In this document: positions 29,180 through 39,335 of the stretch, in pieces
How the letters are laid out: the number at the start of each line of letters is the position of its first letter
Numbering within the stretch: position 1 is the first letter of the stretch
Source: Huiozyma naganishii CBS 8797
Lineage: Eukaryota; Ascomycota; Saccharomycetes; Saccharomycetales; Saccharomycetaceae
Assembly: GCF_000348985.1 (NCBI RefSeq)
Contig: NC_035927.1
Location: 558,001 to 622,000, forward strand
DNA: 64,000 nt
Direction of reading: 5' to 3'
The notes under the pieces: model-generated
Seen by the model: the letters and a program-made list of their open reading frames with translations, nothing else
Database searches by the model: none
Told to the model about the DNA's origin: nothing
Program-made: the position numbers and the translations under genes

Positions 29180-29189
29180 TATTTATATA
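29180..29189 (-). promoter_or_regulatory. TATA box of CTS1
   Basis: TATATAAATA on the minus strand, 115 bp upstream of the CTS1 ATG. Confidence 0.6.
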
Positions 29190-29340
29190 GTATGAGGAGA
29201 CAGGACCCTTTCTTTGCAACGTCTATCACCAACCGGATAAAAGTTTGCGTGTGTTCGTCCTCATAACTGGGTAAAATAAACAAGAAAACTTTAGTCTCTT
29301 GCTATAGCACTGTACAAGATCTGGAGGGCGAGGGGCAGAT

Positions 29341-29431
29341 GTAAACAAGAGAAAGCCAACACCAAAACATTGAAAGTGCCAAGTAGTAAACAAGTATACC
29401 AATATTGCTTGCGCTTCAAAACAAAACCAGC
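29341..29431. promoter_or_regulatory. Forkhead and Ace2-type sites upstream of CTS1
   Basis: Two copies of GTAAACAA (29341-29348 and 29386-29393) match the Fkh1/Fkh2 core. AACCAGC (29425-29431) is a GCTGGTT Ace2/Swi5 site on the other strand. The three sites fall within 91 bp, 276-366 bp upstream of the CTS1 ATG. In S. cerevisiae forkhead sites near the Ace2 sites of CTS1 restrict activation to Ace2 in daughter cells. Confidence 0.55.
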
Positions 29432-29797
29432 ATAAAAATAGTAAAAATTATGTAAAAAATTTAGAGCATTTTCTTTTTCGTCCTGATAAGGAAATACCTT
29501 CCCAAAAGGGAAAGGTCATTGACGTTTCGGTATATAGAGCCAATATTCCTTCCAGTTACCATGGTGATGAAGGCGAGTTCCATTTCTCGATGACACTTCG
29601 AGGTACACCCCCCCAATTGCCTATCACATCCTGTTGAAACTCGAGATTGCTGCATTGTTGTGTGGTGATTTAGGGTGTAGCATCACCGATTACTGTACGT
29701 TGAGCCTTTGTTGAAAGGTTTAGCATCGTTTCTTGTAACTTCGTTTAGTCAGCCGTCATTCGAGTAAATTAAACCCGAACCAATATTCGCTCAACTC

Positions 29798-29803
29798 TAT
29801 AAA
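29798..29803 (+). promoter_or_regulatory. TATA box of the omega-type GST gene
   Basis: TATAAA followed by AAAG, 81 bp upstream of the ATG at 29879. Confidence 0.5.
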
Positions 29804-29878
29804 AAAGACAAGTTTTTGCTTAGGTGATCGTGAGAAAACATAAAGATCGTTTCAATCAACAAGAGGACAAGCAAAAAC

Positions 29879-30940
29879 ATGTCGGTGAAGGGAAGAACAT
29901 CCTTCAACGAGGTCATTTCAAAGACACATGCAATTTACAAGCCAGAGCGGGGCCGTTACTGGATTTACGGTGCGCTTGGATGTCCGTTCTCCCAGAGGGT
30001 TATGCTGGCCCGGTCGGTAAAGGGCCTAAACTCGGTCATTGGCCTCACTGTGGCGCATTGGCTGATGGGTCCCAATGGGTGGCAGTTTGTTCAAGGTGAC
30101 GGCAAGCTTGTGGGTAATAAGGCGTACCGGTACGATGGCGGTATCGAGTCCACTGAGGAGAACAATTCTGGCAAGTTTGGAGATATCACTGATGACACGG
30201 AGCGGCTGTTTGTTGACGGGACTCCAGACCCACATTATGGTGTGAGAAGCATCAGAGAACTGTACAAGATGAGCGACCCTGAATACAGTGGGGTGTTTTC
30301 TGTTCCCTTGCTATTTGATTTGAAGACAAACACTATCGTCAACAACGACAGCGGTGAAATCATCAGGCTGTTGAATAGCGGTATATTTGACGAGTTTGTC
30401 AACACTGAAACCCCTGTTGATTTGGCACCCAATGACCTGCTCTCTGAGCTGGATGAATTCAACAAATGGTGCCAGCAGGGGATAAACTCCGGTGTTTACA
30501 AAATCAACAATTCTACTTTTCAGGAGGAATACGAAACGAAATCTACCGAGCTGTTCGACGCTTTGGACAAAGTAGAGGCGAAACTGGCCGCAATATATAA
30601 GGAGTTGGAGTCGAGGCACTGCCAGGATGGGAAAGATGAGATTCTGTCAAAGTTCTACCTATTTGCCAACCACATCACTGAGGCTGATATTAGACTTTAC
30701 GTCACCATCATCAGGTTTGACTCCATATACGCACAACATTTCAATTGCAATTGGAGGTCCATAAGGGCGGATTATCGTTTCATCCACCTATGGTTGAGGA
30801 ACTTGTACTGGAATCATGATTCATTCAGATTGACGACCAACTTCGATCATATCAAGCTGTTTTACGCTAGATCGTTCAGGAAAACAAAACCAACTGGGCA
30901 GATCCCTATGGGTCCGGAATTTGACATCTTAAAGTTATGA
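29879..30940 (+). CDS. Omega-class glutathione transferase / glutathionyl-hydroquinone reductase (Gto/Ecm4 family)
   Basis: Predicted 353 aa, the length of yeast Gto1, Gto3 and Ecm4 (356-370). The thioredoxin-fold N-domain has the active site GCPFSQRV with Cys35-Pro36-Phe37, in place of the CPWAHR of Ecm4, so Gto1-like. The aromatic-rich mid-region (FGDITDDTERLF, DPHYGVRSIRELY) and the VPLLFDLKTNTIVNNDSGEI glutathione-binding segment are typical. The C-terminal helical domain has ITEADIRLYVTIIRFD. The last residues, LKL, are not a canonical PTS1. S. cerevisiae has no such gene between CTS1 and YLR287C, so this is a rearranged or inserted copy. Which of the three paralogues it matches is not certain. 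Confidence 0.87.
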   Translation: MSVKGRTSFNEVISKTHAIYKPERGRYWIYGALGCPFSQRVMLARSVKGLNSVIGLTVAHWLMGPNGWQFVQGDGKLVGNKAYRYDGGIESTEENNSGKFGDITDDTERLFVDGTPDPHYGVRSIRELYKMSDPEYSGVFSVPLLFDLKTNTIVNNDSGEIIRLLNSGIFDEFVNTETPVDLAPNDLLSELDEFNKWCQQGINSGVYKINNSTFQEEYETKSTELFDALDKVEAKLAAIYKELESRHCQDGKDEILSKFYLFANHITEADIRLYVTIIRFDSIYAQHFNCNWRSIRADYRFIHLWLRNLYWNHDSFRLTTNFDHIKLFYARSFRKTKPTGQIPMGPEFDILKL

Positions 30941-30981
30941 ATTAGTTTCTTATATGTGTATGTACAATCGCTCCTTTAGTC

Positions 30982-32049
30982 TTATTTCGCAAGTGTATTA
31001 CTTTCTGATGGGAAATATTTGCATTCCCAGGTGTTTATCCACTTGATCTTTTTTTGGTCACTCTTGTTCAAGTTTTTGATAACTTTAATCATTTTCCTGA
31101 TGGTCGCGTCCAGCTTACTGATCTCCTCTTTGGAGTCCTCCGCAGTGAAGGACTCGTCTGCCATGTATATATCAGAAATGAAGTCATCCACTTGTTCAGC
31201 AATGGATTGGTGCAACGAGTTCAATTCATCTAGCATGCTCCCGGAGTAGTCCTTCTCGTTATACGTTGTGGAGGTTATCGTTGAGTTGAACGAGGACAAG
31301 AGCAGTTTGATCAGTTTCAATTTGTTCTTCCAGACCTCCATAAAGGGCCGAATAGCCTTGATTGTTTCTGTACTGTCGCCAGCGTCCTCAGTTTCCAAGT
31401 CCGACAACCCGAGGTCTGCCATTCCTTCGAGAACACTCTCCGGGTCTTCCAAAAACTCGTCAATCTCGGTGACAACATCGTTGATCATATCACTGCTAAC
31501 TTTGACCTTGTCAGAGAGCAGTCCGAAGTTCCCCTTTGTGCTGATATCATCGAGCGCATCGCACGTAGACCACAAAATTCCGACTGAGCGTAATCTGTTC
31601 TCATCGAAACTGCCGTCTTCCAGTTTTCCCTTCAATTCCTCAGAGAGGAAGTTCAGTCCGTTCAGCAGATTCAAAAGTGCACTGTCTAGTCTCTCAAGCA
31701 GGAATTGCGCGTACATCTTTTTATTTTGGGCTGTGTAGAAAAGCGGTGTGACGCTGAACAGTAGGAAGACGACGTCAATCAAGCTTTTCAGTTCTTTGTA
31801 CACTGCCGCGTAATTCTGGGGGTTGAAAGTCTCAGGGTTCAACACAATCCCAATCTTGGTGGCATGCGATCTGATCAACTGTGAAAGCTTGCCCAGTTCC
31901 TTCAGCGCCGTCGAGTCCTTGAACTTTGTGCTGGATTGGATTGTGTGTATGGCATCCAAATTATCTAAATATCTGTCCAAGAATTGAGTCTTTATAGCGT
32001 TTTGCAAGTCCGTCAAATGTGACAATGAAACATTTATTGAATCAGCCAT
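30982..32049 (-). CDS. Conserved protein, YLR287C orthologue
   Basis: Predicted 355 aa, the same length as S. cerevisiae YLR287C, a protein without an assigned function. It is almost entirely alpha-helical, with long amphipathic helices and an acidic loop (DPESVLEGMADLGLSDLETED). The fold appears to match the Grap2 and cyclin-D-interacting protein family, which I name from memory. No signal peptide or clear membrane segment, apart from one hydrophobic helix (LIDVVFLLFSVTPLFY). It converges on the GST gene (41 bp between stops) and sits upstream of RPS30 on the same strand. Confidence 0.85.
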   Translation of the reverse strand: MADSINVSLSHLTDLQNAIKTQFLDRYLDNLDAIHTIQSSTKFKDSTALKELGKLSQLIRSHATKIGIVLNPETFNPQNYAAVYKELKSLIDVVFLLFSVTPLFYTAQNKKMYAQFLLERLDSALLNLLNGLNFLSEELKGKLEDGSFDENRLRSVGILWSTCDALDDISTKGNFGLLSDKVKVSSDMINDVVTEIDEFLEDPESVLEGMADLGLSDLETEDAGDSTETIKAIRPFMEVWKNKLKLIKLLLSSFNSTITSTTYNEKDYSGSMLDELNSLHQSIAEQVDDFISDIYMADESFTAEDSKEEISKLDATIRKMIKVIKNLNKSDQKKIKWINTWECKYFPSESNTLAK

Positions 32050-32440
32050 TTCACCCTGTTTTGAAGTAACCGGAACAGTTTCAGCTTGAGCTCAACTTAT
32101 TCGTAGTTACACCCATCTCATCTCATCGCTAAAACCTTATGAAAATATTTTTTTCATCAAAGAAGAGAAAACAATATCAGATTAAACTGAAAAGAGGCAG
32201 AGACAAAGACAGTGCCCTTGGAGACTCATTTACTTTTACAGCTGAGGTTATAATATAAGACGCATTTGGAATTATATATATATATTTAGCGATAAACATA
32301 TCTATGTGAGTGGGGTGTTTATACGCAAAAGAAAATAAACAACTAATACGTTATCTTCATCTTCGTTGTATACACACGTACCGGATGTTAGCTTTGGAAA
32401 CGGGAGAGAATAAAGAGTAAAAGTAGATCATTCAATGCGC
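32050..32440. other. YLR287C promoter / RPS30 3' region
   Basis: 391 bp, A+T-rich, with a short TA tract near 32273-32286. No gene is supported. Confidence 0.5.
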
Positions 32441-33022
<582 letters not shown>

Positions 33023-33337
33023 TTTGTCTTGTTGTTGTTTTGTTCTGTATCACTTCTTCCACAATGTGAAGCAAAGAGTAATAAAACAGCAGAACCTTCT
33101 GCAAGATGCAACTTCTCAGGGAGAAAAGTTGCCCGTCTGAAATTTCGCCTGCGTTTATTTTTTTTTTGTGTCTCACCGCAAATTAGGTCAAAATTTCCTA
33201 AACGGGAAACTCCAGGTGTCACGTGCCGGTAATTTCTATTTTTTCTTGAAATTTTGAAATTTTTCAAAATTCAAAAAAATCAAATTTTTTTGGTGTCCGG
33301 ATGCAGATTGTACAGGGATAGTCACTCTCTTTTTATA
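33023..33337. other. RPS30 promoter / MEC3 3' region
   Basis: 315 bp between RPS30 and the MEC3 stop. It contains a CACGTG E-box (33220-33225, TCACGTGCC) and alternating A/T runs. No clear Rap1 site by eye. Confidence 0.5.
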
Positions 33338-34786
33338 CTACAGCGGCTTCGAGCGTATCATGTAATATATGATCTGTCCTTTCTCTCTGGTCTCCGAGGC
33401 GTCCAGCTGTGAGTCCTCCGGCTCACCCCGTTCGAGGGAGCAGTGAAACAGGCAGCACTGGTTGTGCACGATGGCCAGCAGCACATCGTCGAACGCAGTG
33501 TAAAGTCTTGTACAAACTTTCCAGTCTTTACTTTTGAGGATAATCTCCGATTGGGACACGCTCTCTCTTTCCGCTTGCTCGACGTACGCGGAGATTTCCT
33601 CCAATGCGGTTCTGGTTGGGCCCGCTGGTGTCCCGCGTGCGCTTTCGGGGACATTTTCGTGGGCGAGTGCGTGTGGCCTATACGCGATAGACATCTCGCT
33701 GTCCTCCACCCGCAACATATCTGCCTCCTCCGCTGTTGTGGCGTCACCAGTGTACGGTGTGACAATGTTTAGATTGGTCCCCTCGGTACTCTGCAGCGTT
33801 GATGGGACCATCACCTCGTTGGGGGAGGACGCCGAGGGGCGGTTTTTGCTCTCCTCGCGGTCCCGTTCATTGGGATCGAATGATACGTCCAGGGGACCGT
33901 TCCAACCAATGTTCAGGCTCCATTCCAGCTCGTTGACTGCAATGTTCAATTGGACGTTGTTCGGAGCTGCAGGATCGTTACTGTCTCGTAGTCGATGTAG
34001 AGCTTTCAGCCGTATATTGTAAACGTTGGAATACCGATGCACCCTCTTCATGAAATGGTGGAACGGGGTGCCGAACTCACTGCTTATCGAGGGGAGTTTC
34101 AGAATAAGGGGCTCCACGGGCATCATTGGTTCCTTCATTCGCAGATCCTGCACTTTGTACAGAACCCTAACGGGTATCTTGAACGAATGCACTATAATGT
34201 TGTTGTTCCCTCTCACAGTGGTTGTTGTCGTCGCATTTATGTTCCCGTCTTCGTCAGGGCCGCCCGTGGTCGCAGATGCGGAACCGTTCTCAAGCGTTTG
34301 TACCATCTCTTCAAATGTAATGGTCAGCCCGTATATGATATTTGCGCGTCTTCTATTGGCAACGTACTCCTCATCGGTACTGCCGCTGAACTCGTTCACT
34401 TTCCACTCCGGCACATTTTGTAGCTTCCACACCATACTCGAGCTCGACCCCTGGTTCATTGCCCTTTCGTACCGCTGGAAGACACTCCACAGGGACGCAC
34501 AGTTGAATTCCATGGTTATTGTGTTCATCTCTCTGATCGACATCACGTTGTACAGGCTGAAAACGTCCCTTGGTATCGTGCACCACAACTGCCCATTATC
34601 CCCATGCAATACGGTACTCTCACCACTGTTAAACGGTGATTTTGGAGTCGATATAATTGTCAATCGCTCATCGGTAAACCTTAGAATGGCAGTCTTCCTC
34701 AGGGCATTCACAGTGGAGATGGTTGTCCTTAGCAGTTTGTAGTCCTCGGGAGATTCATACCCATTGATTATAAGTTTCAACTTCAT
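33338..34786 (-). CDS. MEC3: Mec3, 9-1-1 checkpoint clamp subunit
   Basis: Predicted 482 aa (S. cerevisiae 474). Mec3 forms the PCNA-like Rad17-Mec3-Ddc1 clamp loaded at DNA damage by Rad24-RFC. The N-terminal MKLKLIINGYESPEDYKLLRTTI and following beta-rich segments (LRFTDERLTIIS; LWCTIPRDVFSLYNV) fit a Hus1-type sliding-clamp domain. A Ser/Thr/Glu-rich inserted loop (about 312-380) precedes the final strand region (VCTRLYTAFDDVLLAIVHNQCCLF), so the two clamp folds are separated by low-complexity sequence. It lies between RPS30A and GUF1, divergent from GUF1, as in S. cerevisiae YLR288C. Confidence 0.9.
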   Translation of the reverse strand: MKLKLIINGYESPEDYKLLRTTISTVNALRKTAILRFTDERLTIISTPKSPFNSGESTVLHGDNGQLWCTIPRDVFSLYNVMSIREMNTITMEFNCASLWSVFQRYERAMNQGSSSSMVWKLQNVPEWKVNEFSGSTDEEYVANRRRANIIYGLTITFEEMVQTLENGSASATTGGPDEDGNINATTTTTVRGNNNIIVHSFKIPVRVLYKVQDLRMKEPMMPVEPLILKLPSISSEFGTPFHHFMKRVHRYSNVYNIRLKALHRLRDSNDPAAPNNVQLNIAVNELEWSLNIGWNGPLDVSFDPNERDREESKNRPSASSPNEVMVPSTLQSTEGTNLNIVTPYTGDATTAEEADMLRVEDSEMSIAYRPHALAHENVPESARGTPAGPTRTALEEISAYVEQAERESVSQSEIILKSKDWKVCTRLYTAFDDVLLAIVHNQCCLFHCSLERGEPEDSQLDASETREKGQIIYYMIRSKPL

Positions 34787-35031
34787 TGGTGAGAGGCCCT
34801 GTTCACCCAGTCAGCTCAAATACGGATGCCGGCCAGCCGACAGTCGTATTACTTTCCCCACTGAAAGCGTCTTCTCACTACTGATCGGATCTTATTATGA
34901 TATATTATATATTGCATCAATTTTTAACGTATTCATGGGTATACGTGATGACCCTCTGGGGTGCTCTCAACGACTGCAACCACGCTCTTGAACCGGGGAT
35001 CCTCTGACGTTTAGCCTGTGAATGTGTTGTG

Positions 35032-36933
35032 ATGCTGCTTCGATGCTTCAAAACGAACCGTAATGCACTGAGACGAATTTATGGAGTGAGATACAATGGA
35101 ACGAAGAGTGTTCTGGAAAGGATATCTCAAATACCGATGGAGAAATACAAAGTGTTCTCAATCGTGGCCCATATTGACCATGGTAAATCCACGCTTAGCG
35201 ATAGGCTGCTTGAATTGACTAACGTCATCACGACAGATACGAAAAATAGGCAGGTACTGGATAAATTGGAGGTGGAAAGGGAGAGAGGCATCACGATCAA
35301 AGCTCAAACATGTGCCATGTTCTATAAAGATTATCTACTGCAGCTTATTGATACACCCGGGCATGTAGATTTTAGGGGCGAGGTTGCTCGGGCAATGGCT
35401 GCTGTAGATGGGGCCATCTTGCTGGTAGACGCAGTAAAGGGTGTCCAAGCGCAGACTGTAGCCAATTTCCAGATGGCCAAAGAGATGGGCGTACCGCTGA
35501 TCCCCGTGATCAATAAGATTGACCTAAGAGATGCTGAGACGGAAAAAGTGCGCTCACAGATAGTCGATTCTTTAGGGTTCAAAGAGGATGAAATTGTAAT
35601 GATCAGTGCCAAGAGCGGGATCAATATTCCAGAAAAGCTCCTGCCTGCTATAATTGAACGGATCCCGCCTCCACACGGATCGTACGCAAAGCATTTTAGA
35701 GCGCTACTGATAGACTCCTGGTACGACTCGTACCTGGGGGTGATATTGTTAGTGAAAGTGGTAGATGGCACGATCGCGGTAGGCGATAAGATCGTCAGCG
35801 CACACACTAAAAAGAAATATGATGCCAAAAAAATCGGAATCATGTACCCAAACCAAACACCTACTGGTCAATTGAAGAGCGGACAGGTTGGCTACATTGT
35901 TCCCGGGATGAAGAACATCAAGGATGCTTTGCTGGGCGATACCCTAGTCCACGAGAAGTTCGAAAATGACACGGAGGTGTTACCTGGGTTTGAAGAGTCT
36001 AAACCCATGGTCTTTGTGGGGGCATTTCCAGCAGACGGTAGTAATTTCAAGGATATGGACGACGATATTGGTAGACTGGTTTTAAACGACAGATCGGTCT
36101 CTCTTTCAAGAGAAACTTCAAATGCATTCGGGCAAGGTTGGAGATTAGGGTTTCTAGGATCTTTGCATGCATCTGTATTCAAAGAAAGATTGGAGAAGGA
36201 ATACGGATCCAACCTTATTATCACACAACCTACTGTGCCTTACATGATTAGATACACCAATGGAGAGGAAAAAGTGATTACGAATCCTTATTACTTCCCA
36301 GATTCCACCTCCAAGCACAGAACCAAGATAAAGGCGCTCTTGGAACCCTACGTCAAGGCTATTATCACTTTACCTAACGATTACGTCGGGTCTGTAATTC
36401 AACTTTGTGATAACAACAGAGGTCAGCAGTTGGATCTAACGTATTCCTCCGTCGACGATCAAGTCGTGCTAACATATGACCTACCGTTGTCGCAGCTTGT
36501 GGACGATTTTTTTGGTAAATTGAAGTCTGTCTCCAGAGGGTACGCAGCTTTGGACTACGAGGACTCTGCTTACAAAGAGTCCGATATTGTGAAGCTTGAG
36601 CTGTTGGTAAATGGGAAATCTTTGGATGCGCTCTCTCAAGTTGTACACAAGAGTCAAATGCAACGGATCGCTAGGGAGTGGGTCAAAAAATTCAAAGAGT
36701 ACGTCAAGTCACAACTGTACGAGGTTGTGATCCAGGCGAAAGTTAACGGCAAAGTTCTCGCGCGTGAAACGATCAAGGCAAGAAGGAAGGACGTTTTGGC
36801 GAAGCTACACGCCTCCGATGTCTCAAGAAGGAAAAAACTGCTGGCTAAGCAGAAAGAGGGGAAGAAATCTTTAAAGAGTGTGGGGAACGTTCAGATATCG
36901 CAGGATGCGTATCAGGCATTTTTGAGAAGATAG
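35032..36933 (+). CDS. GUF1: Guf1, mitochondrial EF4/LepA GTPase
   Basis: Predicted 633 aa (S. cerevisiae 645), a translational GTPase of the LepA family bound to mitochondrial ribosomes. The N-terminus (MLLRCFKTNRNALRR) is basic, consistent with mitochondrial import. G1 AHIDHGKST is at 46-54; the switch region ERGITIKAQT, DTPGH and NKID follow. LepA-specific C-terminal strands are present, including RREKxx-like basic residues near the end. ATG 35032 is the first real ATG. It is divergent from MEC3 and converges on COQ11, as in S. cerevisiae. Confidence 0.96.
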   Translation: MLLRCFKTNRNALRRIYGVRYNGTKSVLERISQIPMEKYKVFSIVAHIDHGKSTLSDRLLELTNVITTDTKNRQVLDKLEVERERGITIKAQTCAMFYKDYLLQLIDTPGHVDFRGEVARAMAAVDGAILLVDAVKGVQAQTVANFQMAKEMGVPLIPVINKIDLRDAETEKVRSQIVDSLGFKEDEIVMISAKSGINIPEKLLPAIIERIPPPHGSYAKHFRALLIDSWYDSYLGVILLVKVVDGTIAVGDKIVSAHTKKKYDAKKIGIMYPNQTPTGQLKSGQVGYIVPGMKNIKDALLGDTLVHEKFENDTEVLPGFEESKPMVFVGAFPADGSNFKDMDDDIGRLVLNDRSVSLSRETSNAFGQGWRLGFLGSLHASVFKERLEKEYGSNLIITQPTVPYMIRYTNGEEKVITNPYYFPDSTSKHRTKIKALLEPYVKAIITLPNDYVGSVIQLCDNNRGQQLDLTYSSVDDQVVLTYDLPLSQLVDDFFGKLKSVSRGYAALDYEDSAYKESDIVKLELLVNGKSLDALSQVVHKSQMQRIAREWVKKFKEYVKSQLYEVVIQAKVNGKVLARETIKARRKDVLAKLHASDVSRRKKLLAKQKEGKKSLKSVGNVQISQDAYQAFLRR

Positions 36934-37046
36934 CATTTTTTGTCGTGAATTTGTATATAGGAAGTATACATATATGTATATGTAACATTTGGATTGGATA
37001 CGCGAGAAACTCAGTCAATATTCATTAGCAAGCTGTTTTTTGTTTG

Positions 37047-37871
37047 TCAACTTGTCATCTCGGTTAGCGTCACTACACCGTTGAATTTCGGGTCGTAGAT
37101 TTTCTCCATCAGGCAAGATGCGACCCGCTGCGTGGATACAACAGGTCTGATACTTTTGTTCAGGGCGTTAAATCTTTCCCTCAATATCAGTTTGTTCGCA
37201 CAATTTAGGGTACTGCTTATATCTGCCAAGCAAGTCCTTAAATTCAGCGAATATTTAGTAGTCTCGTCGAACATGAACCCAGGTCTCATAAAGATGGGTC
37301 TGAACGAGTTTTCGAACTTCGTCAACAAAGTCTCTGCAGCTCTCTTGGAGTCGATGTACCCAGCGGGCACGAGCGGGGACCACCTGTCAGCAGATATGTA
37401 GGAGAACGTGGGCGGCATGGGCAGTCTGTGCCTCGTGTTCTGCAGCGTCTTAGCGAACGCCTCGGCCAGTATAACCGCGCTCTGCTTGTTCATCCGTTCA
37501 TATGTGAAACCGGGATTTTCAGTGGTATCCTTCCGTGGGTACAGTAGCGGATTCGAATTTGATCCCATCAGTTTGGAGAGTGGGTTAGCAAGGATTGATT
37601 TGTAGGACTCTTTTTCGAGCAGGATCCCTAGCGAGTGGACGACGTGTGTCGCGGTTTGCAGATGTTGTTTGTAACTCTCTGGTTCGAACACGTCCGCGGA
37701 GCGCCAATTAACCTGCTGTACCCACCGCTCGTCGCCCCTTCTCTGCGACCTAGGGGCCAGCCCTGAGCGAGACAGCGCGGTCACTTGGAACCCTGATTTC
37801 AACGCCTGTTGGCATATTCTCCTCCCGAGAAACCCATTCCCGCCAAAGACTACCAAGTGTGCTGCGACCAT
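37047..37871 (-). CDS. COQ11: Coq11, NAD(P)-binding protein of coenzyme Q synthesis
   Basis: Predicted 274 aa (S. cerevisiae 277). Atypical short-chain dehydrogenase/NDUFA9-like protein of the mitochondrial CoQ synthome. The Rossmann motif VFGGNGFLGRRI is at 8-19 (GxxGxxG), followed by the acidic/basic strand and THVVHSLG. YISAD and the S-K-R-A-A-E segment resemble the SDR catalytic region but lack a classical YxxxK. No other oddities. It converges on GUF1 and lies upstream of GCD7 on the same strand. Confidence 0.93.
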   Translation of the reverse strand: MVAAHLVVFGGNGFLGRRICQQALKSGFQVTALSRSGLAPRSQRRGDERWVQQVNWRSADVFEPESYKQHLQTATHVVHSLGILLEKESYKSILANPLSKLMGSNSNPLLYPRKDTTENPGFTYERMNKQSAVILAEAFAKTLQNTRHRLPMPPTFSYISADRWSPLVPAGYIDSKRAAETLLTKFENSFRPIFMRPGFMFDETTKYSLNLRTCLADISSTLNCANKLILRERFNALNKSIRPVVSTQRVASCLMEKIYDPKFNGVVTLTEMTS

Positions 37872-37951
37872 ATGTCTGTGTGGGTGTTCTTTTTTGGAAG
37901 TGCTGTCACCTCACGGGCACATCCAATGTGTGTTGTATCAATGACACAAAT

Positions 37952-37973
37952 TATATATATATATATATATATA
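37952..37973. repeat. TA dinucleotide tract
   Basis: About eleven TA repeats between GCD7 and COQ11, upstream of COQ11. Confidence 0.9.
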
Positions 37974-38025
37974 ATGATGAACTATTAAGTCTATACAAGC
38001 AGGGTCTTTAGGTGTGTCGTCTGGA

Positions 38026-39189
38026 CTACGCAGTCAGTTTGTTGGTCTGTTTGTCGTCTAGATTGACGTCGATCTGTTTGTAGTTGTCCCAGACGATTCT
38101 GTAGATGAAACTTGGAGCGAACCCGCCGATGTTGGTGATGTAGATGTCGATGTTTTCCGGTGGGACGTACGCGGTGGTCTTGTTGACGATGTCCAGTCTG
38201 AAGCGCGGGTCCATCTTGGGGAGCACCTCGTGCGAACCGCCAAACTCGACGAATTTGCCGACGTTGAACGGGTACAGGGGGGACAGTTTGTACAGTCCCG
38301 CGACTGCGAACACTGGTGTCTTGAACTCTCTCGCGCACTCGCACACGGAGGATGTGCCCGAGCTGGAGGCAATGGACCCACCGTTGATGAACACGGTCTT
38401 TGTGCCGATGATGACCTTCCCGACCCGGGACATCATGGCGAAGACCGCTGAGTCTGGGATGATGATCGTTTCAATGTCGTGCTGAGCAAGTTTCTTGGCG
38501 AACTCGTGGGCGTTCCTCGTGTTGTTGGGGAATCCCTCTGAAACAAGCACGGTGAACTTTCTGTGGGCTCTCTCACGGGCCCTAATGAGGAACTTCAGGA
38601 CCGTTTTGGATTCAGGTGTCGGGGTGAGAAGGATCTCATGGTCGTGGATAAGGTCGATTGCGATCTGCTGTATCCCGTCATCGATGTTGGTGATCTCGTC
38701 GACAAGATCCTTGATCCCCTGGATGGCAACCTGCCTGAAGTCTGTCTTCGTCTTCCTGTGGTTCTTGTTGTAGAACTGCTGTTGTTTCTCATCGGGTTTC
38801 TGCAAGAGGTTGAACATGGACGAAATGAGGGGCTCGTTCGCGGCTGTGCCCTCAACAACGGGTGCCCCATCCTGCATATCCTCCTCGACCTCGTCCCTGA
38901 TGACGGTGAGGACTCTTCGTATGACACTCCCGCAGCAGAACGCAGTCGGCTGTGCCCTCTCGAGCGTGCACCCCAGAGTCCTGATCTGCTCAATGAGCTC
39001 GTTCACGTGCGACCACCGTGCCGCGGAGATGAACCGCTTGAGCAACTGCAACGTCTCGAGCGCGATGGCGTACGACCCGACGATCTGCTTCCTCTTCAGC
39101 CTCGCGATGAACGCATTGATCGTGACGTTGATGTCCGTGTTCGCGTTGTTGTTATTGTTGGCGAGACTCTTCAGGTTAGACGTCGACAT
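38026..39189 (-). CDS. GCD7: Gcd7, eIF2B beta subunit
   Basis: Predicted 387 aa (S. cerevisiae 381). A regulatory subunit of the decameric guanine-nucleotide exchange factor eIF2B, which senses phosphorylated eIF2. The N-terminal helical domain (INAFIARLKRKQIVGSYAIA) and C-terminal Rossmann-like domain (TIIIPDSAVFAMMSRVGKVIIGT, FAVAGLYKLSPLYP, APSFIYRIVWDNY) are as in the alpha/beta/delta family. The start is the ATG at 39189 (MSTSNLKSL). The longer frame reads through a poly-proline stretch from the poly-C tract in the leader and is unlikely to be used. Confidence 0.96.
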   Translation of the reverse strand: MSTSNLKSLANNNNNANTDINVTINAFIARLKRKQIVGSYAIALETLQLLKRFISAARWSHVNELIEQIRTLGCTLERAQPTAFCCGSVIRRVLTVIRDEVEEDMQDGAPVVEGTAANEPLISSMFNLLQKPDEKQQQFYNKNHRKTKTDFRQVAIQGIKDLVDEITNIDDGIQQIAIDLIHDHEILLTPTPESKTVLKFLIRARERAHRKFTVLVSEGFPNNTRNAHEFAKKLAQHDIETIIIPDSAVFAMMSRVGKVIIGTKTVFINGGSIASSSGTSSVCECAREFKTPVFAVAGLYKLSPLYPFNVGKFVEFGGSHEVLPKMDPRFRLDIVNKTTAYVPPENIDIYITNIGGFAPSFIYRIVWDNYKQIDVNLDDKQTNKLTA

Positions 39190-39200
39190 AGCGTGGGCAA

Positions 39201-39213
39201 GGGGGGGGGGGGG
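39201..39213. repeat. G13 homopolymer in the GCD7 leader
   Basis: Thirteen G on the plus strand (poly-C on the GCD7 sense strand), 12 bp upstream of the GCD7 ATG and so probably inside the 5' UTR. Confidence 0.9.
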
Positions 39214-39335
39214 CGGCGATGTACCAGTACCGACTGTCTCTCGAGTTCCTCGTCGTCGTCTCAGCATACAGTACAATTGTACAATTGCATATTATATAAT
39301 TATATATTTGCGTAACCGATGGATGGAGGAGATGC

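Larger units (their letters stand above)
29066..29878. other. CTS1/GST divergent promoter region
   Basis: 813 bp shared by the divergently transcribed chitinase and glutathione-transferase genes. It contains the CTS1 regulatory sites and TATA, and a TATAAA before the transferase. No supported ORF. Confidence 0.55.
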
